In this document: one piece after another, positions 25,777 to 33,059 of the stretch
Numbering within the stretch: position 1 is the stretch's first letter
Layout of the letters: every line of letters starts with the position of its first letter
NCBI GenBank assembly: GCA_963747835.1
Contig: CAVVGO010000006.1
Span: 124,001-188,000 of the forward strand
Origin: JAJPKK01 sp963747835
GTDB taxonomy: Bacteria; Pseudomonadota; Alphaproteobacteria; Rhizobiales; Xanthobacteraceae
Length of the DNA stretch: 64,000 nucleotides
Reading direction: 5' to 3'
The notes under the pieces: model-generated
Told to the model about the DNA's origin: nothing
The model's input: only the letters and a program-made list of their open reading frames with translations
Databases searched by the model: none
Made by a program: the position numbers and the translations under genes

Positions 25777-26427
25777 ATGAGCAAAGCTTCGCGCTTGACG
25801 CTTGCTGCCGCACTGGCCGCATTCCTTGCGGGGCTGCCACTATACGCAATGGCGCAGCAGCCACCGCCCAATCAGCCTCCACCGAAGAAGCCCCCCGTGC
25901 AGGGGCAGCCGAATCACCCAGGCGCCCCGGGGCAACCGCCGCACCCGGGACCCGGAGGTGCGGCGCAATTCCATGGAGCCCCCGGCGGGGCCGGACCGGC
26001 GGCGCAATTCCATGGCCCTGGTGGAGGGCCAGGCGGGGGCGGACAGTTTCACGGGGCTCACGCCCTAGGCGAGCGCGGCTACAGCTTCCGCGGTCCCGGC
26101 GGCGGGCGGCGTGACATCGTAACGTTCAATGAACGCGAACGCGGGATCTGGATCGGCGGTGGCTGGCGCCACGAAAACCATTTCGGACGCTTCGGCTATT
26201 GGTGGATCGTCAACGGCACTTGGTACTACTACGATCGCCCGTTCGACGGGCCGCCGGCCTACGTGTCCGAGGTTGAGTTCTTCGACGAAGGCCTGGACCC
26301 CGGCGCTCCGGTCATGGTGGTCCAACCGGCCCCCGTAGTGGTGGCGCCGCCGGTTGTGGTTATTGCGCCGCGACCGGTTTACGTACCGCCGCCCGTCGTG
26401 TGTATCGGACCGCTGTGCGTGAGGTGA
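25777..26427 (+). CDS. Secreted Pro/Gly-rich protein with QFHG repeats
   Basis: 216 residues from ATG 25777, with GGGGAG upstream. The signal peptide ends YAMAQQ near residue 26. Then come a Pro-rich linker (27-60) and three QFHG-bearing Gly-Pro repeats (about 62-95). A more ordered aromatic region follows (RGIWIGGGWRHENHFGRFGY, WYYYDRPFDGPPAYVSEVEF), and the tail alternates Pro and Val and ends in a Cys pair. Proteins of this type occur widely in Bradyrhizobium-like bacteria and are probably structural or cell-surface. No function is known. Confidence 0.65.
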   Translation: MSKASRLTLAAALAAFLAGLPLYAMAQQPPPNQPPPKKPPVQGQPNHPGAPGQPPHPGPGGAAQFHGAPGGAGPAAQFHGPGGGPGGGGQFHGAHALGERGYSFRGPGGGRRDIVTFNERERGIWIGGGWRHENHFGRFGYWWIVNGTWYYYDRPFDGPPAYVSEVEFFDEGLDPGAPVMVVQPAPVVVAPPVVVIAPRPVYVPPPVVCIGPLCVR

Positions 26428-26515
26428 GGCAGCGTTCCGCTCCGGAACAGAGCCGCTCCCCGACGGCACGCCCAACGCGACGCGCGCCGTAAAATCAAGA
26501 CGTTGGTTGTTGCGA

Positions 26516-26544
26516 GAATTGGCCCGCCACCGGCGGGCCAATTC
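26516..26544. terminator. Bidirectional hairpin between convergent genes
   Basis: GAATTGGCCCGCC - ACC - GGCGGGCCAATTC gives a perfect 13-bp stem with a three-base loop. It lies between the ends of the Pro/Gly-rich gene (plus) and the DUF3309 gene (minus). The T-runs beside it are short, so it is an imperfect intrinsic terminator. Confidence 0.6.
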
Positions 26545-26593
26545 ATTTGATCAATCGATTTTTATACTCGGTCCGTGAGCGAACCGGCGGTCC

Positions 26594-26749
26594 TTAAATT
26601 CTCCCAGTGAGCGCCAGAACGATCACGACGATCAGCAACACGCCCACGATTCCGCCGGGACCGTAGCCCCAGCCGCCGCTGTAACCCCAGGTCGGCAGAG
26701 CGCCGATTAAGAGGAGAATGAGTACCACCACCAAAATCGTCGAAAGCAT
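26594..26749 (-). CDS. DUF3309 small membrane protein
   Basis: 51 residues from ATG 26749, with AGGAG 8 nt upstream. MLSTILVVVLILLLIGALPT is a membrane span, a Gly/Tyr-rich hairpin GYSGGWGYGPGG follows, and a second span ends in the LTGRI tail. This is the standard DUF3309 pattern, usually found in stress-responsive gene sets of Hyphomicrobiales. An EcfG-type promoter lies upstream at 26783-26808, tying it to the general stress response. Its molecular role is unknown. Confidence 0.85.
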   Translation of the reverse strand: MLSTILVVVLILLLIGALPTWGYSGGWGYGPGGIVGVLLIVVIVLALTGRI

Positions 26750-26782
26750 TTCAATCTCCTTCAGGCCGTTTTCCGGCTCTTC

Positions 26783-26808
26783 AACGCAACCGCGCTTGAA
26801 AAAGTTCC
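26783..26808 (-). promoter_or_regulatory. EcfG-type promoter of the DUF3309 gene
   Basis: The minus strand reads GGAAC (26808-26804), a 17-bp spacer, then CGTT (26786-26783). This is the alphaproteobacterial general-stress sigma consensus GGAAC-N16/17-CGTT, 34 bp upstream of the start codon. Confidence 0.75.
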
Positions 26809-26872
26809 GTCGACCCCGGCCGGTCAGCATCGAGATTCGATCGGACCCGTTGATCGACGATGGCCGAAGGAT

Positions 26873-27166
26873 TTATCGCGACGATCGCTGCTTGCGAGTC
26901 GCGGTGCCTTTCCTTGCCGCAGCCGAGCGCGCCGCTTTCGGGCGCGCAGCCGCAGCCCGGCCGCCCTTGCGCGGTGATACGTGGGATTCGGTGTTGCCGC
27001 GTCCCGAGCCGGTCTTCTTGCCGCCGCCGCTTTCGCGATTCACCGTCGCCCAGGCACGTGGCTCGGATTCCTTGGGCGAGACGCCGCGCTTCTCGTAACC
27101 GTCTTCGATATGCTCGGCCTTGTGCTTCTGCTTATCGGTGTATTTCGATTTGTCGCCGCGCGGCAT
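26873..27166 (-). CDS. Small basic stress protein, 'plasmid stabilisation' annotation family
   Basis: 97 residues from ATG 27166, with AAGGAG upstream. The start MPRGDKSKYTDKQKHKAEHI followed by EDGYEKRGVSPKESEPRAWA is the conserved block of a family usually annotated as plasmid stabilisation protein. The C-terminal 40 residues are Arg/Lys/Ala/Ser-rich and resemble a histone-like, DNA-binding tail. No toxin partner is present, so a plasmid role is unlikely. The EcfG-type promoter at 27225-27249 suggests induction by general stress. Confidence 0.75.
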   Translation of the reverse strand: MPRGDKSKYTDKQKHKAEHIEDGYEKRGVSPKESEPRAWATVNRESGGGKKTGSGRGNTESHVSPRKGGRAAAARPKAARSAAARKGTATRKQRSSR

Positions 27167-27203
27167 CGCTGCACTCCTTGATTCGATCAATTCGCCATCG
27201 GAT

Positions 27204-27641
27204 TCATTTCGGCTGCTGGTGCGTAACGTGACCTCCGGCCGAATGTTCCGGCGCGCGGCCACACCCCAGCGCATTGATTGCGGTTTGCAGACCGACGATA
27301 TCGTAGGGCTTGCCGAGAAAAGCGAAACGCTCGTCGATCTTGATCCGATTTCGCAAGGTCTCCTCGCTGTGTCCTGAAGCCACGATGATCGGAAAATCCG
27401 GTCGTAGTATCTTCAGCTCCGCGATCAGTTCCTCCCCGGGCCGGTCCGGCAGGCCGAGATCGATGACGGCGAATTCGAAATGCGCCTGATATGCGCCCGC
27501 ATGATCCAATGCGGCTTGCGCGGTCGCGGCCTCCACTACGACGAAACCCAATTCAACCAGTGTGTCCGCCGTAACCATCGCGACCAAGGCGTCGTCCTCG
27601 ACCAAAAGGACTCGGCGTGGAGACTGATTTTCGTTGGACAT
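27204..27641 (-). CDS. Single-domain response regulator
   Basis: 145 residues from ATG 27641. It consists of a receiver domain only: acidic pair VEDDALV (15-19), phosphoacceptor Asp in FAVIDLGLPD near 62, a Ser in IIVASGHSE, and Lys in FLGKPYD. The C-terminal tail is His/Gly-rich. Single-domain receivers beside HWE kinases often act in the phosphorelay that feeds PhyR. It runs with the HWE kinase encoded 216 bp upstream. A weaker EcfG-like site (GGAAC-N16-GGTT, 27828-27852) lies in that spacer. Confidence 0.85.
   Translation of the reverse strand: MSNENQSPRRVLLVEDDALVAMVTADTLVELGFVVVEAATAQAALDHAGAYQAHFEFAVIDLGLPDRPGEELIAELKILRPDFPIIVASGHSEETLRNRIKIDERFAFLGKPYDIVGLQTAINALGCGRAPEHSAGGHVTHQQPK
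27225..27249 (-). promoter_or_regulatory. EcfG-type promoter inside the response-regulator gene
   Basis: The minus strand reads GGAAC (27249-27245), a 16-bp spacer, then CGTT (27228-27225). It lies within the 3' end of the receiver gene, 58 bp upstream of the small basic protein gene, which it probably serves. Confidence 0.75.
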
Positions 27642-27857
27642 CGAATTACCTCGGTTGAATTCAGTCAGCGATGCGGGACTGTTACTGCGTATTCCCTGTC
27701 ATGCAGCCGTCTCGCGGCCTGGCATTTGCCACATCGCTCTTTATCTATGGTGCAGAATTGAAACCTGCGGAACCCGGTATCCGCCCGTACGCGCCACCTC
27801 GGGCAAAACATCCGGACGCGGAAATGAAACCCGCAACGTGCCGCGCCGTTCCACGTG

Positions 27858-28919
27858 TCACACGATCCGGCGATCGATGAAACCGACAAGATGCTCCGGC
27901 GGAATCAGAATATCGCACTGCACGCCGGCCGGAAGAAATGCCAGTTTGACGCTGCCACCCGCCGCGCGTTGCAGATTGCGCTCGATCACCATGGTGCCGA
28001 ATCGTCTCGCAATGGGCGTGGCGACCACCGGCCCCCCGCTCTCGATCCATTTGAGCTCAACGCGATCGCCTTCCGGGTGGGGGAGACGAAGCCACGTCAC
28101 GGACACATTGCCCTCGGGGACCGACAATGCGCCGTATCTTTTGGCGTTGGTCGCAAGCTCATGCAGCGCCATACCGAGTGCCTGGGCGGCTTCCGGCTTC
28201 AGCAAAACCGTCGGACCCTGGATTGAAATCTGCCGATCGATGAACTCCGCGAATGGACGCAATTGCAATTCCGCGAGTTCGGCGAGCGAGGCCCCATGCC
28301 AGCCTTCGTCGATGAGTACGTCGTGAGAAGTCGCCAGCGCCTGCAACCGCGCATTGAACTGCGTCACAAAGCTGTCGACCGAACTCGAGTGGCGGGCGGT
28401 CTGCCGGGCCATTGCCTGTATGACGGCGAGCAGGTTCTTCGAACGATGGGTCAATTCCCGCATCAACAGGCGTAAATGCGCCTCGTCTTCCTTGCGCTTC
28501 GTGATGTCGACAGCCGTGCCGACGAGTCCGACGATGGCTTCGGTCTCATCGCGCAACGGCTCGATGTGAAGGTCGAACCATCGAGCCTCGCCGTCATCCG
28601 ATCGGATCGTGACCTCGCCATCTTTCGGGCTGCCCGAGCACAGTGATTCCTGTTTGAGCGCGATGATGGATTCACGGCTTCCGGCGGGAAGGATGTCGTC
28701 GTCGGTCCGGCCTATGATGTCCTCGACCGCGCGGCCTACCAGGGAATTGCTGATCGATGTGTAGCAAAGGTCCAAATCCTGGGTGAAAACCGTCACGTTG
28801 GACTCGCGCAATGCAAGTTCGTAGCGCTGAACCGCGATTTTGAGCTCATCGGTAAGGCGGCGTTGGTCGCTTTCCGGCGACGGAGGTCGGGTGATATCGA
28901 GGACTTTGTTTGTAGTCAT
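27858..28919 (-). CDS. PAS-HWE histidine kinase
   Basis: 353 residues from ATG 28919 (a TTG 16 codons upstream is possible; the ribosome site is weak for both). A PAS domain (about 30-140, ending GTAVDITKRKEDE) precedes the phosphoacceptor box MRELTHRSKNLLAVIQAMAR with H158, and an ATPase region with HELATNAKRYGALS and KWIESGGP, the Trp-x-Glu of HWE kinases. No membrane span: a soluble sensor. Kinases of this class phosphorylate PhyR or single-domain receivers and thus trigger the general stress response, whose core genes lie 1.2 kb away. Confidence 0.85.
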   Translation of the reverse strand: MTTNKVLDITRPPSPESDQRRLTDELKIAVQRYELALRESNVTVFTQDLDLCYTSISNSLVGRAVEDIIGRTDDDILPAGSRESIIALKQESLCSGSPKDGEVTIRSDDGEARWFDLHIEPLRDETEAIVGLVGTAVDITKRKEDEAHLRLLMRELTHRSKNLLAVIQAMARQTARHSSSVDSFVTQFNARLQALATSHDVLIDEGWHGASLAELAELQLRPFAEFIDRQISIQGPTVLLKPEAAQALGMALHELATNAKRYGALSVPEGNVSVTWLRLPHPEGDRVELKWIESGGPVVATPIARRFGTMVIERNLQRAAGGSVKLAFLPAGVQCDILIPPEHLVGFIDRRIV

Positions 28920-29344
28920 GCCCGAACCGATCGCTTCGCTCGTCGCAGCCGCCGTAGCGCCACGCAAGGGTGCACAGGAGCATGGCCGGCCGCGTCCGAG
29001 CGGCCCACCATTGGATAAACAATGCTTGGTTTCAATTGTTTCATCGACGCCCGGGAGATCTCGACATTATTTGAACGCGTTGGCGGTCGTTTAGAGAAAA
29101 GATTTTTTTCGCGAACCGGGCCTGCGCCCGGGAACCATCTCGCGGACCACGAATTGGTATCATGACCGGCTGCCATCCCCCCTCCCCCCCCCGCGGGTGG
29201 CCGGCAAATCCGAGGCGCAGTCGGCCATTATGCCGATTGCGCCTCATTTATTATGTTTGCCCGCGGCGGCATCCGTGGCCTTGAAAGCTCATACGCCCGA
29301 ATTGCAGGTCGGTTTCACCATGCGGTCGCCGTGAAGTCACGCAA
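28920..29344. other. Gene-free stretch between HWE kinase and phyR
   Basis: No supported gene. It holds the kinase promoter region and, at 29212-29245, a stem-loop. A C-rich run (about 29176-29192) stands out. No EcfG-type promoter was found for the kinase. Confidence 0.5.
29212..29245 (-). terminator. Stem-loop downstream of phyR
   Basis: GAGGCGCAGTCGGC (29212-29225) and GCCGATTGCGCCTC (29232-29245) pair over 14 bp with one mismatch around a six-base loop. It lies 100 bp past the phyR stop. The T-run is weak on the minus strand and better on the plus strand. Confidence 0.45.
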
Positions 29345-30148
29345 TTATCCGGTTGCGCGTTTTTTGCGTTGGACGGCATTGCGCTGGAAGAATAGCGCCT
29401 GGCTAACCAGCGCCGAGACGGTGGATTGCTGGTAGGGCTTGGATATGAGGAAGGCCGGTTCCGGCCGCTCGCCGGTGAGGAAGCGCTCCGGATAGGCGGT
29501 GATGAAGATCACCGGGACTTCGAATGTCGTGAGCAGGTCATTGACGGCTTCGAGGCCGGAGCTGCCGTCGGCAAGCTGGATGTCCGCCAGGATGAGGCCG
29601 GGACGTTTGGCGTTGGCGAGCGCGATCGCCTCGGTCCGGGTGCGCGCAATCCCGCTGACGGTGTGGCCGAGGCTCTCGACCAGGCTTTCAAGGTCGAGTG
29701 CGATCAGGGCTTCGTCCTCGATGATCAGAATGTCGGTGGCGATCTGGGCCGCAAGTTCGCGGCCGGATTCCTCGACCAGTTCCTGCAGCTTGTGGCGGTC
29801 GACATCGAGGATCGTCGCCGCGTCGTCCTCGGAAAATCCTTCCACCGCGACCAGCAGGAAGGCCTGCCGCGGCATTGCGGTGATCTGGCCGAGATGGCGT
29901 TCGGCCGGCACCAGGGTGACCACCCGGTCGGCGGTGTCGTTGACGGCGAGCGAATTCCAGATCGTCGACAGCAGCCGGAACAGCGCCACCCGCGGCTGCG
30001 CCGCGCCCTCGAGCAGGCCCGGGTCCTTGACGAGTGCCTCCAGGGTGGCGGCCACATAGGCGTCTCCGGACGCCTGGTTTCCGGTCAAGGCCCTGGCATA
30101 GCGCCGCAAATACGGCACGTGCTGAGCGACGAGCTGGGACTTGTTCAT
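29345..30148 (-). CDS. phyR: PhyR, general stress response anti-anti-sigma regulator
   Basis: 267 residues from ATG 30148. The N-terminal half (1-135) is a degenerate ECF sigma-like domain (YLRRYARALTGNQASGDAYV, AFLLVAVEGFSEDDAATILD). The C-terminal half is a receiver with IIEDEAL (142-148), phosphoacceptor D189 in LILADIQLAD, a Thr in FITAYPE and Lys in ISKPYQ. When phosphorylated, the sigma-like domain binds NepR and frees EcfG. It is divergent from nepR-ecfG, the classic arrangement, and its upstream region carries GGAAC-N16-CATT. Confidence 0.95.
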   Translation of the reverse strand: MNKSQLVAQHVPYLRRYARALTGNQASGDAYVAATLEALVKDPGLLEGAAQPRVALFRLLSTIWNSLAVNDTADRVVTLVPAERHLGQITAMPRQAFLLVAVEGFSEDDAATILDVDRHKLQELVEESGRELAAQIATDILIIEDEALIALDLESLVESLGHTVSGIARTRTEAIALANAKRPGLILADIQLADGSSGLEAVNDLLTTFEVPVIFITAYPERFLTGERPEPAFLISKPYQQSTVSALVSQALFFQRNAVQRKKRATG

Positions 30149-30200
30149 GGCTGGTTCTCCCCGATGGCAAATGGCTGGCGCGAACAGCTATCACCAGCTT

Positions 30201-30225
30201 AATGCGGCCCGGCAAAAAAAGTTCC
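30201..30225 (-). promoter_or_regulatory. EcfG-like promoter of phyR
   Basis: The minus strand reads GGAAC (30225-30221), a 16-bp spacer, then CATT (30204-30201), one mismatch from CGTT. It lies 53 bp upstream of the phyR start. Confidence 0.55.
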
Positions 30226-30233
30226 ATTGCGCC

Positions 30234-30258
30234 GGAACCGATTGATGCCACGCACGTT
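30234..30258 (+). promoter_or_regulatory. EcfG promoter of nepR-ecfG
   Basis: GGAAC (30234-30238), a 16-bp spacer, CGTT (30255-30258): an exact match to the alphaproteobacterial EcfG consensus, 62 bp before nepR. It indicates autoregulation of the sigma factor operon. Confidence 0.85.
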
Positions 30259-30319
30259 ATTGATTTTGAGCCGGGGAACCCGCGAACCTTCCAGCAACCG
30301 CGGGTACGAGGAAACGCGT

Positions 30320-30532
30320 ATGAGCAAAGGCAAGCCGCCGCCGCGGCGCACAGAGATGGACCTGCAAGGATCGGAAGCCCCTGTGGCCAAGCTCGGACCC
30401 GACATCAAGGCGAAGATCGGCCAGCAGCTGCGCACGATGTATGGCGAGGTCGTCAACCAGGGCGTGCCCGACCGGTTCGCCGACATCCTGCGCGGCCTTG
30501 ACGAGCCGTCCGGCGAGGGTTCGAAAGAATGA
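30320..30532 (+). CDS. nepR: NepR anti-sigma factor
   Basis: 70 residues from ATG 30320 (MSKGKPPPRR). The conserved NepR core is seen: IGQQLRTMYGEVVNQGVPDR followed by FADILRGLD. NepR sequesters EcfG until phosphorylated PhyR displaces it. The stop codon overlaps the ecfG start by 4 bp (ATGA), so the two are translationally coupled and kept in balance. A longer in-frame start upstream would read through the promoter and is not used. Confidence 0.9.
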   Translation: MSKGKPPPRRTEMDLQGSEAPVAKLGPDIKAKIGQQLRTMYGEVVNQGVPDRFADILRGLDEPSGEGSKE

Positions 30533-31092
30533 GCCCGCACCAGAACGTTCGCGAGGTCATGCTGGCGGCGGTGCCGAGTTTGCGCGCCTTCGCGATCTCG
30601 TTGAGCGGGAATGTCGACCGCGCCGACGACCTGGTGCAGGAGACGTTGCTGCGGGCGCTGGCGAACCTCGGCTCGTTCGAGCCCGGCACCAACATGTCGG
30701 CATGGCTGTTCACCATCCTGCGCAACCTGTTCCGCTCGGAATACCGCAAGCGCCGCCGCGAAGTGGAGGATGCCGACGGCTCCTACGCGGAGCGGCTGAC
30801 CACGGTGCCGGAGCAGACCAGCCGGCTCGAGATCGTCGAGTTCCGCGAGGCGCTGAAGCTGCTTCCCACCGAGCAGCGCGAATCCCTGATCCTGGTCGGC
30901 GCGTCGGGCTTTTCGTATCAGGAGGCCGCCGACATCTGCGGCTGCGCGGTCGGCACCATCAAAAGCCGGGTCAACCGCGCCCGCATCAGGCTCGCCGAAA
31001 TCCTCTCGATCGAAAACGCCGGCGATTTCGGACCCGACCGCGAAACCAGAGCCGTCGTCAATTCAGACCTCGCCGCAACGCGAAGATCCTGA
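30529..31092 (+). CDS. ecfG: EcfG general stress response sigma factor
   Basis: 187 residues from ATG 30529, overlapping nepR by 4 bp. Region 2 (about 14-75) has NVDRADDLVQETLLRALAN and MSAWLFTILRNLFRSEYRKR; region 4 (about 105-165) has LPTEQRESLILVGASGFSYQ and IKSRVNRARIRLAEIL. It lacks region 3, as ECF sigmas do. It directs RNA polymerase to GGAAC-N16/17-CGTT promoters, several of which lie in this window. The last 20 residues are variable. Confidence 0.95.
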   Translation: MSPHQNVREVMLAAVPSLRAFAISLSGNVDRADDLVQETLLRALANLGSFEPGTNMSAWLFTILRNLFRSEYRKRRREVEDADGSYAERLTTVPEQTSRLEIVEFREALKLLPTEQRESLILVGASGFSYQEAADICGCAVGTIKSRVNRARIRLAEILSIENAGDFGPDRETRAVVNSDLAATRRS

Positions 31093-31156
31093 GCCCAAGA
31101 CGGGCCAACTGGACGTTGCGCGCCGCCCTTCTATCGCACCCAAAACCGTACGCGTA

Positions 31157-33043
31157 TCAGCCAGCGAGCGCGGTCGTTGTGGCGGAGGACAACTCCTCGA
31201 CGCTCAGCAGGAAGAGCTCTCGTAGCATTTCGCGGTCGAGCGGCTTCTGGAATGTCCGAACCCCCGGGAAGGGCGCCGCGGTCGTCTCGGCACCGTAGCC
31301 GGTCATGAATGCGAATGGGACCTTGCGTGCCTGCAGAAGCCTCGCGACCGGATAGGCCATCTCGCCGCCCAGATTGATATCGAGCAGACCGGCGTCTATC
31401 GATTCGCGCTCGATTGCTGCGAGCGCTTCGCGGACGGTTCCGAACGGTCCCACGACGTCGAAGTCGAGTTCGCGAAGGACTTGATCCATCATCATGGCGA
31501 TCAGACTTTCGTCCTCCACCAACAGAACCCGTTTGCGCGGCCCGACTTCGACGGCGCCGGGACCTCGGCCGTTCGACTTCTCGACCGATAGCTGGGAATT
31601 TTCGGTAAACTCCACCTTGACCTGATGCGGCATGGAAATCACGCATCGCAGCCCGTCGTGGCGCCAATCGAATTCGACTGTGCCCCCCAGCTGACTTTCC
31701 ACGCTCGCCTTGATGACGCGAATGCCGAAGCCGCCGGGGGCCGTCAGCTCCACCGGCGCACCGTTGCTTTCGGCCCACCGTAACTCAAGCCGGCTGCCTT
31801 TCAATTCCCAGTCGATCTGAACGCAACCGGATGGCACCGACAACGCGCCATACTTGGCTGCGTTGGTGGCCAATTCGTGAAGCGCCAAAGCGAGCGCCTG
31901 CGCGGCTGACGGTTCGAGCGACAGGCTTTTTCCGGAAATTCGGATACGGTCGAAACTTGGCGAACGGTAAGGCGCCAGCTCTTCCTGCACCAGTTCCGCG
32001 ATATTGGCACCACGCCAGCGCGATTCCGAAAGCAGGCTGTGGGCCCGCGCCAGCGCCTGGATGCGGCCCTCCACGGCGGTGACGAACTGCTTGATGTTGT
32101 CGGCCCTGGTCAGCGAGACGATCGCATGTACCACCGCAAGCGCGTTCTTGGCGCGGTGATCGACTTCGCGCGCGAGCAGCGATTGACGCTCCTCCGCTTC
32201 CTTGCGATCGGTGATATCGATGGTCACGCCGCTGATGCGAGAAACCCGATTTGCTGCATCCTTGCTTGCCGCAGCGGTGCCTAGACACCATCGCACCCCG
32301 CCATCAGGGCGGTAAACGCGGAATTCGATTTGATAGGAGCCGGCATTCTGTCGGGCATCCTTAATGGTCCGGCGCAGATTCGGCCAATCGTCGCAATGAA
32401 CCAGCTCGCGGACGCTGGCCGGCGTCACCTTGAAGGACGCCGGATTGACGCCGAAAATATGCTTCTGCCCCTCGTCCCAGACGCAATCGCCGTGCACAAG
32501 ATCCCAATCCCAGGACCCCATCTTGCCGGCCGCGAGCGCAAGGTTGCGGCGATCCTCGCTTTGCTGCAGGTGTCGCGCCGTGCGTTCCAGTTCCGCGGTT
32601 CGGTCCGCAACCCGCTGCTCGAGTTCGGCATTGAGCAGCTCAAGCTGCCGCGATTTCCGGTACAGTTCGGAGAAGATCTTGACCTTGGCGCGCAGCACCT
32701 CCGGGATGACCGGCACCGGGACATAATCGACCGCTCCCATCTCGTAGCCGCGGAGCCGATCCATATCGGTAAGGTGAATTGCGGAGATGAAGATGATGGC
32801 AGTCTTACGGAAGCGGGGATGATCGCGGATCATCGCGGCGAGTTCGAAACCGTCCAGCTCCGGCATACAGACATCCATTAGGACGACCGCGATATCGGAT
32901 TTAAGCAGGTACTCCAGCGCCTCCCGGCCGGACGAGGCCTTGATCAGGTTTTCGTCGATTTCGCGCAGGATCACCTCATAGCTCAACAGCTTCGCCGGCT
33001 GATCATCAACCAGCAGGATGTTGACCTTCTCATCGTTGCGCAT
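31157..33043 (-). CDS. Receiver-PAS-HWE kinase-receiver hybrid sensor
   Basis: 628 residues from ATG 33043. An N-terminal receiver (8-125, D57 in VVLMDVCMPELDGFE) is followed by a short coiled coil (130-165), a PAS/PAC domain (about 168-282, ending DITDRKEAEER) and the phosphoacceptor box REVDHRAKNALAVVHAIVSL with H297. The ATPase part has HELATNAAKYGALSVPSG and RWAESNGAP; a C-terminal receiver (about 505-620) carries VEDESLI and LLDINLGG. It is cytoplasmic. It follows the giant HAMP kinase by 16 bp and is almost surely co-transcribed, so the first receiver may take phosphate from that kinase. Confidence 0.9.
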   Translation of the reverse strand: MRNDEKVNILLVDDQPAKLLSYEVILREIDENLIKASSGREALEYLLKSDIAVVLMDVCMPELDGFELAAMIRDHPRFRKTAIIFISAIHLTDMDRLRGYEMGAVDYVPVPVIPEVLRAKVKIFSELYRKSRQLELLNAELEQRVADRTAELERTARHLQQSEDRRNLALAAGKMGSWDWDLVHGDCVWDEGQKHIFGVNPASFKVTPASVRELVHCDDWPNLRRTIKDARQNAGSYQIEFRVYRPDGGVRWCLGTAAASKDAANRVSRISGVTIDITDRKEAEERQSLLAREVDHRAKNALAVVHAIVSLTRADNIKQFVTAVEGRIQALARAHSLLSESRWRGANIAELVQEELAPYRSPSFDRIRISGKSLSLEPSAAQALALALHELATNAAKYGALSVPSGCVQIDWELKGSRLELRWAESNGAPVELTAPGGFGIRVIKASVESQLGGTVEFDWRHDGLRCVISMPHQVKVEFTENSQLSVEKSNGRGPGAVEVGPRKRVLLVEDESLIAMMMDQVLRELDFDVVGPFGTVREALAAIERESIDAGLLDINLGGEMAYPVARLLQARKVPFAFMTGYGAETTAAPFPGVRTFQKPLDREMLRELFLLSVEELSSATTTALAG

Positions 33044-33059
33044 CGTCTATCTTCCCAGT

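Noticed and set aside
26873..27166. Plasmid stabilisation or toxin-antitoxin gene
   Set aside because: No partner gene is present and the setting is a chromosomal stress regulon. The name comes only from the usual annotation of the family.
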